Assembly (NCBI GenBank): GCA_965368405.1
Contig: CBDUMS010000009.1
Location: 1 to 56,018, forward strand
Reading direction: 5' to 3'
DNA: 56,018 nt
Source: S012-113 sp965368405
GTDB taxonomy: Bacteria > Bacteroidota > Bacteroidia > Cytophagales > Cyclobacteriaceae
Positions 52,722-56,018 of the stretch are shown in pieces. The translations under genes and the position numbers were made by a program. Position 1 is the first letter of the stretch; each line of letters begins with the position of its first letter. The notes beneath the pieces are model-generated. The model searched no databases, was not told where the DNA came from, and saw only the letters and a program-made list of their open reading frames with translations.

Positions 52722-53996
52722 ATGGATGCATTCACGATATTATTCATCATAATTGCTGGAGCCGGTATTTTTGGTTTTTATTCTCTTGTTAAGTACTTCT
52801 ATAAAACACTTAAAAAGAACTATAATCCACCCAGAGCAGATGAGTTTATTAGTCATGATGATATTGACCAACTTGACAGTCAATTTAATCAAGAGTTAAT
52901 AGGATTAGAGGCCGAGCGTGAGCGATTATTCAATAAAACAAAAGGGTTATTCAAGCGATCATTCTTACGTACGTTTTTTCTTCTAGGAGCAAGTTTTATT
53001 GCTATTGCTGGGGTTTCTTCTGAATGGAGTGATCCTGTTGGAAATACAATTGGGCCTTTACTGATGTCGGCAACATTGGCAGCGATAGGAGCCGGTATTT
53101 ACACCTTGGTAAAAAAAGGATCTAACTCTTATAAATTTTCGAGGATGTTTAAGAAGGAGTTAGTGTCTAAAATCGTAAAACATGTTAATCCTAAACTTAA
53201 TTATTTTGATGAGGGCATAGACAAAGCCGAGTTCGACAAAGCAGCACTTTTCCCTGCTGGGGAATCAAGCGCCTTAAGCAGTGAGGATAAAATAACAGGG
53301 ATAATTGATGGTCATGATGTTTTAATAGCAGAATGTGAAAAGCGAGGGCGTAAAAAAGCAACAGTTGGAAGAACAAAAATTAAGGTTGGGGGCAAGACGC
53401 TGGCCACAAGCTCAGCCGATCTTGATCTCAATTCGAATGAATTTGTAACCTACTTTAAAGGCCTTTTTATTAGTATAAAACTAGATGGATTCGACCTAGC
53501 TTCACCCATTAAGTTTATAGCAGACACAAAACTTAAAAAAGAGGTGACAACCGGGGTGCAATTTGATGGTTACGATCAGAAATATGTAGATATCAAACCA
53601 GAGGACAAAGTTGAAGTACCAGGAGAATACCCGTTTGCTATATTCTGTGATGACCAAGAAGGGGCAAATCATGTTCTTACAGAGAAAGTACTTAAGGTGG
53701 CTGATTACATCTTTACTAAATATAATAAGGAGGGAGAAAAGGTGTTTAAAGGAATCGGTGCATTGGAAATAATCCCTGTATTTAAAGATCTTAAGTACAG
53801 CAAGGCTATTTACCTGTCAATTGCAGGCGATAGATTCTATTTGGCTCTGGAATGGCCCGAAGATATGTTTGAGACAGATGCATTTTTAAAAAAGAATTTA
53901 TTCGAATCGGGTATAGCTCAGAAGATCTATGGAGACCTTCTATTTATTGACCAGCTAATCAAAGAAGTTAACTTAATGAACAAAGCTAACATATGA
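52722..53996 (+). CDS. DUF3137 membrane protein
   Basis: This 424-residue protein has one N-terminal transmembrane helix (about 4-25), a soluble segment, a second membrane pair (near 80-125), then a large cytoplasmic domain with ITGIIDGHDVLIAECEKRGR, VTYFKGLFISIKLDGF and IPVFKDLKYSKAIYLSIAGDRFYLALEW, the DUF3137 pattern. Function unknown. It lies 54 bases before the GH3 gene, which has its own promoter element. Confidence 0.8.
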   Translation: MDAFTILFIIIAGAGIFGFYSLVKYFYKTLKKNYNPPRADEFISHDDIDQLDSQFNQELIGLEAERERLFNKTKGLFKRSFLRTFFLLGASFIAIAGVSSEWSDPVGNTIGPLLMSATLAAIGAGIYTLVKKGSNSYKFSRMFKKELVSKIVKHVNPKLNYFDEGIDKAEFDKAALFPAGESSALSSEDKITGIIDGHDVLIAECEKRGRKKATVGRTKIKVGGKTLATSSADLDLNSNEFVTYFKGLFISIKLDGFDLASPIKFIADTKLKKEVTTGVQFDGYDQKYVDIKPEDKVEVPGEYPFAIFCDDQEGANHVLTEKVLKVADYIFTKYNKEGEKVFKGIGALEIIPVFKDLKYSKAIYLSIAGDRFYLALEWPEDMFETDAFLKKNLFESGIAQKIYGDLLFIDQLIKEVNLMNKANI

Positions 53997-54038
53997 TATT
54001 TTTTAGGTAGATTCAGTATAAAGACAATTCGCTTCGTA

Positions 54039-54046
54039 TACCTTTG
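54039..54046 (+). promoter_or_regulatory. -7 promoter element directly before the GH3 gene
   Basis: TACCTTTG matches TAnnTTTG exactly and is only four bases from the ATG at 54051, as for guaA. Confidence 0.55.
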
Positions 54047-54050
54047 AGAT

Positions 54051-55550
54051 ATGGGAATACGGGCAGTACTAAGTAAGCCATTTGCTAATTATATTGTAAA
54101 AAAACAGCGAAAATGGTCGTCGGAACCACAGGTTTATCAGCAAAAAATATTTGACGGACTAATAAAAACCGCAGCCACCACTGTTTTTGGGAAGGATCAT
54201 AACTTTCTGGATATTGCTACCTACGATGATTTTAAGCATCGGGTACCGGTTAGAGATTATGAAGATCTTAAACCCTATATAGACAAGGTACTAAAAGGCC
54301 AACCTAACGTTTTATGGAAGGGGACACCAATTTATCTTTCAAAAACTTCGGGTACCACTTCGGGTACCAAGTATATCCCAATAACGGGAGATTCCATTCA
54401 TAATCACATAGATAGTGCCCGAAATGCCTTGCTCTCCTATGTAAATGAGACGGGCCATTCTAAATTCCTTGATGGCAAACTTATTTTCCTTTCTGGAAGT
54501 CCTGTTTTGGACGAAATGGCCGGGATACACACCGGCAGGCTTTCAGGGATCGTTAATCATCACATTCCCGGTTATCTCCGGACTAATCAAATGCCATCCT
54601 ACAATACTAATTGTATCGAAGACTGGGAACAGAAGGTAGATCAGATTGTAGAAGAAACTATTAATCAGGATATGACGCTAATTTCGGGAATACCTCCGTG
54701 GGTCCAGATGTATTTCGATAAAATAGTAGAGAAAACCGGGAAGCCCATAAAAGATGTTTTTCCAAACTTCGAGATGTTTGTTTATGGAGGCGTTAATTTT
54801 CAACCGTATCGTAAAAAGCTTTTTGAGACCATTGGTAAAGAAATACCTTCTATCGAGACCTATCCGGCATCGGAGGGATTTATTGCCTATCAAGACGCTC
54901 AAGAAGATAACGGCCTGTTAATGATGGCGAATAGCGGCATTTTCTTTGAGTTTATACCAACCGATGAATACTTTACAGATAACCCCACAAGGCTAGCTTT
55001 ACACCAAGTGTCGACTGGGGTCAATTATGCGGTTATTATTAATTCTAATGCCGGACTCTGGGGGTATAGTATCGGTGATACCGTTAAGTTCACTTCGCTC
55101 TTTCCCCATAAAGTTTTGGTAACAGGGCGCATTAAGCACTTTATTTCAGCATTTGGTGAACATGTTATTGCTGAGGAGGTAGAGAAAGCGATGGATATGA
55201 CCATCGATCAATTTCCGGAGGTAGAGGTTGTAGAGTTTACCGTGGCCCCTCAAGTTACACCGGCGGATGGCCTACCATACCACGAGTGGTTTATAGAGTT
55301 TCGGGAACCACCTGCCGATTTGACTGCATTTGAAAAACAATTAGATTTGCACCTTCAATCGCTCAACTCATATTATTTCGATTTGATTTCTGGAAATGTT
55401 CTTAAAACCTTAAGTATCGTTCCTTTAGTAAACAAAGGCTTTATTGAGTACATGAAGTCGATTGGAAAATTAGGGGGACAAAATAAAGTACCGCGGTTAT
55501 CGAACGATCGAAAATTGGCAGAGGAACTTGAAAAACTACGTTTGAACTAA
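54051..55550 (+). CDS. GH3-family acyl-adenylating enzyme
   Basis: This 499-residue protein is of the GH3 (auxin-responsive promoter) type within the ANL-like superfamily. It has the nucleotide-binding loop SKTSGTTSGTK (97-107), a middle segment with EMFVYGGVNFQPYRK and ETYPASEGFIAYQ, and a C-terminal region with GLWGYSIGDTVKF and HFISAFGEHV. Plant members join amino acids to acyl acids such as auxin; bacterial ones are poorly known. The dxr gene follows immediately (1 base after the stop), so they are probably one transcript; any link to isoprenoids is inference. Confidence 0.88.
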   Translation: MGIRAVLSKPFANYIVKKQRKWSSEPQVYQQKIFDGLIKTAATTVFGKDHNFLDIATYDDFKHRVPVRDYEDLKPYIDKVLKGQPNVLWKGTPIYLSKTSGTTSGTKYIPITGDSIHNHIDSARNALLSYVNETGHSKFLDGKLIFLSGSPVLDEMAGIHTGRLSGIVNHHIPGYLRTNQMPSYNTNCIEDWEQKVDQIVEETINQDMTLISGIPPWVQMYFDKIVEKTGKPIKDVFPNFEMFVYGGVNFQPYRKKLFETIGKEIPSIETYPASEGFIAYQDAQEDNGLLMMANSGIFFEFIPTDEYFTDNPTRLALHQVSTGVNYAVIINSNAGLWGYSIGDTVKFTSLFPHKVLVTGRIKHFISAFGEHVIAEEVEKAMDMTIDQFPEVEVVEFTVAPQVTPADGLPYHEWFIEFREPPADLTAFEKQLDLHLQSLNSYYFDLISGNVLKTLSIVPLVNKGFIEYMKSIGKLGGQNKVPRLSNDRKLAEELEKLRLN

Positions 55551-55551
55551 T

Positions 55552-56018
55552 ATGGAAGAAGGAATTAAATCAATAGCAATACTGGGTTCTACAGGTTCGA
55601 TTGGTAAACAAGCGCTGGATGTTATCAGCGCAAATCCCGATAAGTTTATTGTTGAAGTCCTTACTGCCGGTAATCAAGCCGATTTATTGATTGAGCAGGC
55701 TATTCGCTTTAAACCTAACTGCGTTGTAATAGGCAATGAAGACCATTATGATAAAGTATTTAGCGCTTTAGATGGTCATGATATTAAGGTTTATAGTGGG
55801 AGTGATGCCCTCGGCTCCGTTGTTCAAATGGAAAGAGTTGATATTGTCCTGGTAGCTTTAGTAGGTTATTCTGGCCTCATTCCAACAATTAAGGCTATCG
55901 AGGCTGGCAAGAATATCGCATTAGCTAACAAAGAAAGTCTCGTAGTGGCAGGAGCTTTGGTTACATCCTTAGCGAAAGAAAAAGGCGTTAATATTTACCC
56001 AGTCGATTCCGAGCATTC
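55552..56018 (+). CDS. dxr: 1-deoxy-D-xylulose-5-phosphate reductoisomerase, partial
   Basis: About 155 N-terminal residues are present before the window ends. They show the NADPH-binding start IAILGSTGSIGKQALDVI and continue to LVALVGYSGLIPTIKAIEAGKNIALANKESLVVAG and YPVDSEH, characteristic of Dxr (IspC), which converts DXP to MEP at the committed step of the isoprenoid pathway. The rest lies beyond 56018. The ATG is 1 base after the GH3 stop. Confidence 0.97.
   Translation, partial: MEEGIKSIAILGSTGSIGKQALDVISANPDKFIVEVLTAGNQADLLIEQAIRFKPNCVVIGNEDHYDKVFSALDGHDIKVYSGSDALGSVVQMERVDIVLVALVGYSGLIPTIKAIEAGKNIALANKESLVVAGALVTSLAKEKGVNIYPVDSEH

Noticed and set aside
1..56018. tRNA, rRNA, CRISPR arrays and insertion sequences
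   Set aside because: None found by reading all intergenic stretches; no cloverleaf-like GTTCGAATC segments in spacers, no regularly spaced repeats and no transposase frames.

Overview
The window looks like chromosomal core DNA of a member of the Bacteroidota, most likely a (marine) Cytophagales-type bacterium. This rests on several things seen in the sequence. Twelve exact TAnnTTTG elements, the Bacteroidota -7 promoter motif, lie just upstream of start codons, and Shine-Dalgarno sequences are mostly weak. There is the long Bacteroidota-type IspG, a Na+-pumping NADH:quinone reductase cluster, archaeal/eukaryotic-type ProS, an M61 protease, OMPP1/FadL and OmpA envelope proteins, and small families typical of the phylum (DUF5606, DUF6728-like, DUF983). 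I see no insertion sequences, prophage, CRISPR array, tRNA or rRNA. No stretch longer than 300 bases lacks a gene.

Layout. 1-1106: end-truncated O-antigen-type flippase on the minus strand. 1260-1993: DUF5606 gene plus a small unknown partner. 2010-5647: three exported proteins on the minus strand (M61 protease, NTF2-like, SPOR/OmpA). 5768-6612: short SSB and a divergent zinc-ribbon protein. 6676-11122: ispG, small membrane protein, MmcQ/YjbR, lipoprotein, AI-2E transporter. 11098-12009: ATP-grasp enzyme, convergent. 12182-13927: an unusual transaldolase-CBS fusion followed by a KdsC-like HAD phosphatase. 14056-18638: nqrABCDE without nqrF. 18705-20284: small basic protein and mnmA on the minus strand. 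20466-31934: FtsX permease, guaA, a TPR/periplasmic-binding protein, an outer-membrane protein, hutI, DUF983, lipoprotein, paaN, aroK. 31931-34992: FadL-like porin and a Ser/Tyr-rich lipoprotein. 35115-38152: proS and a convergent GMC oxidoreductase. 38272-40918: small exported protein, lone ABC ATPase and TolC. 40920-49441: giant exported TPR-CHAT protease, Gfo/Idh/MocA oxidoreductase, and a fused MutA-MutB methylmalonyl-CoA mutase. 49690-51102: dnaA. 51108-52562: HtrA/DegP protease. 52722-56018: DUF3137 protein, GH3-type enzyme and the start of dxr.

How the genes fit together. Two isoprenoid (MEP) pathway genes, ispG and dxr, lie at either end. Envelope construction and quality control are prominent: flippase, M61 and HtrA proteases, OmpA, FadL, TolC and lipoproteins. 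Energy metabolism is represented by Na+-NQR and propionate/methylmalonyl-CoA handling. The most unusual items are the transaldolase-CBS/KdsC-like pair, which resembles a rewired Kdo-type pathway; the MutA-MutB fusion; the nqr cluster lacking its F subunit; and two genes (guaA and GH3) whose -7 element ends only four bases before the start codon. The genome is compact: five convergent pairs overlap or are separated by 5 nt or less.
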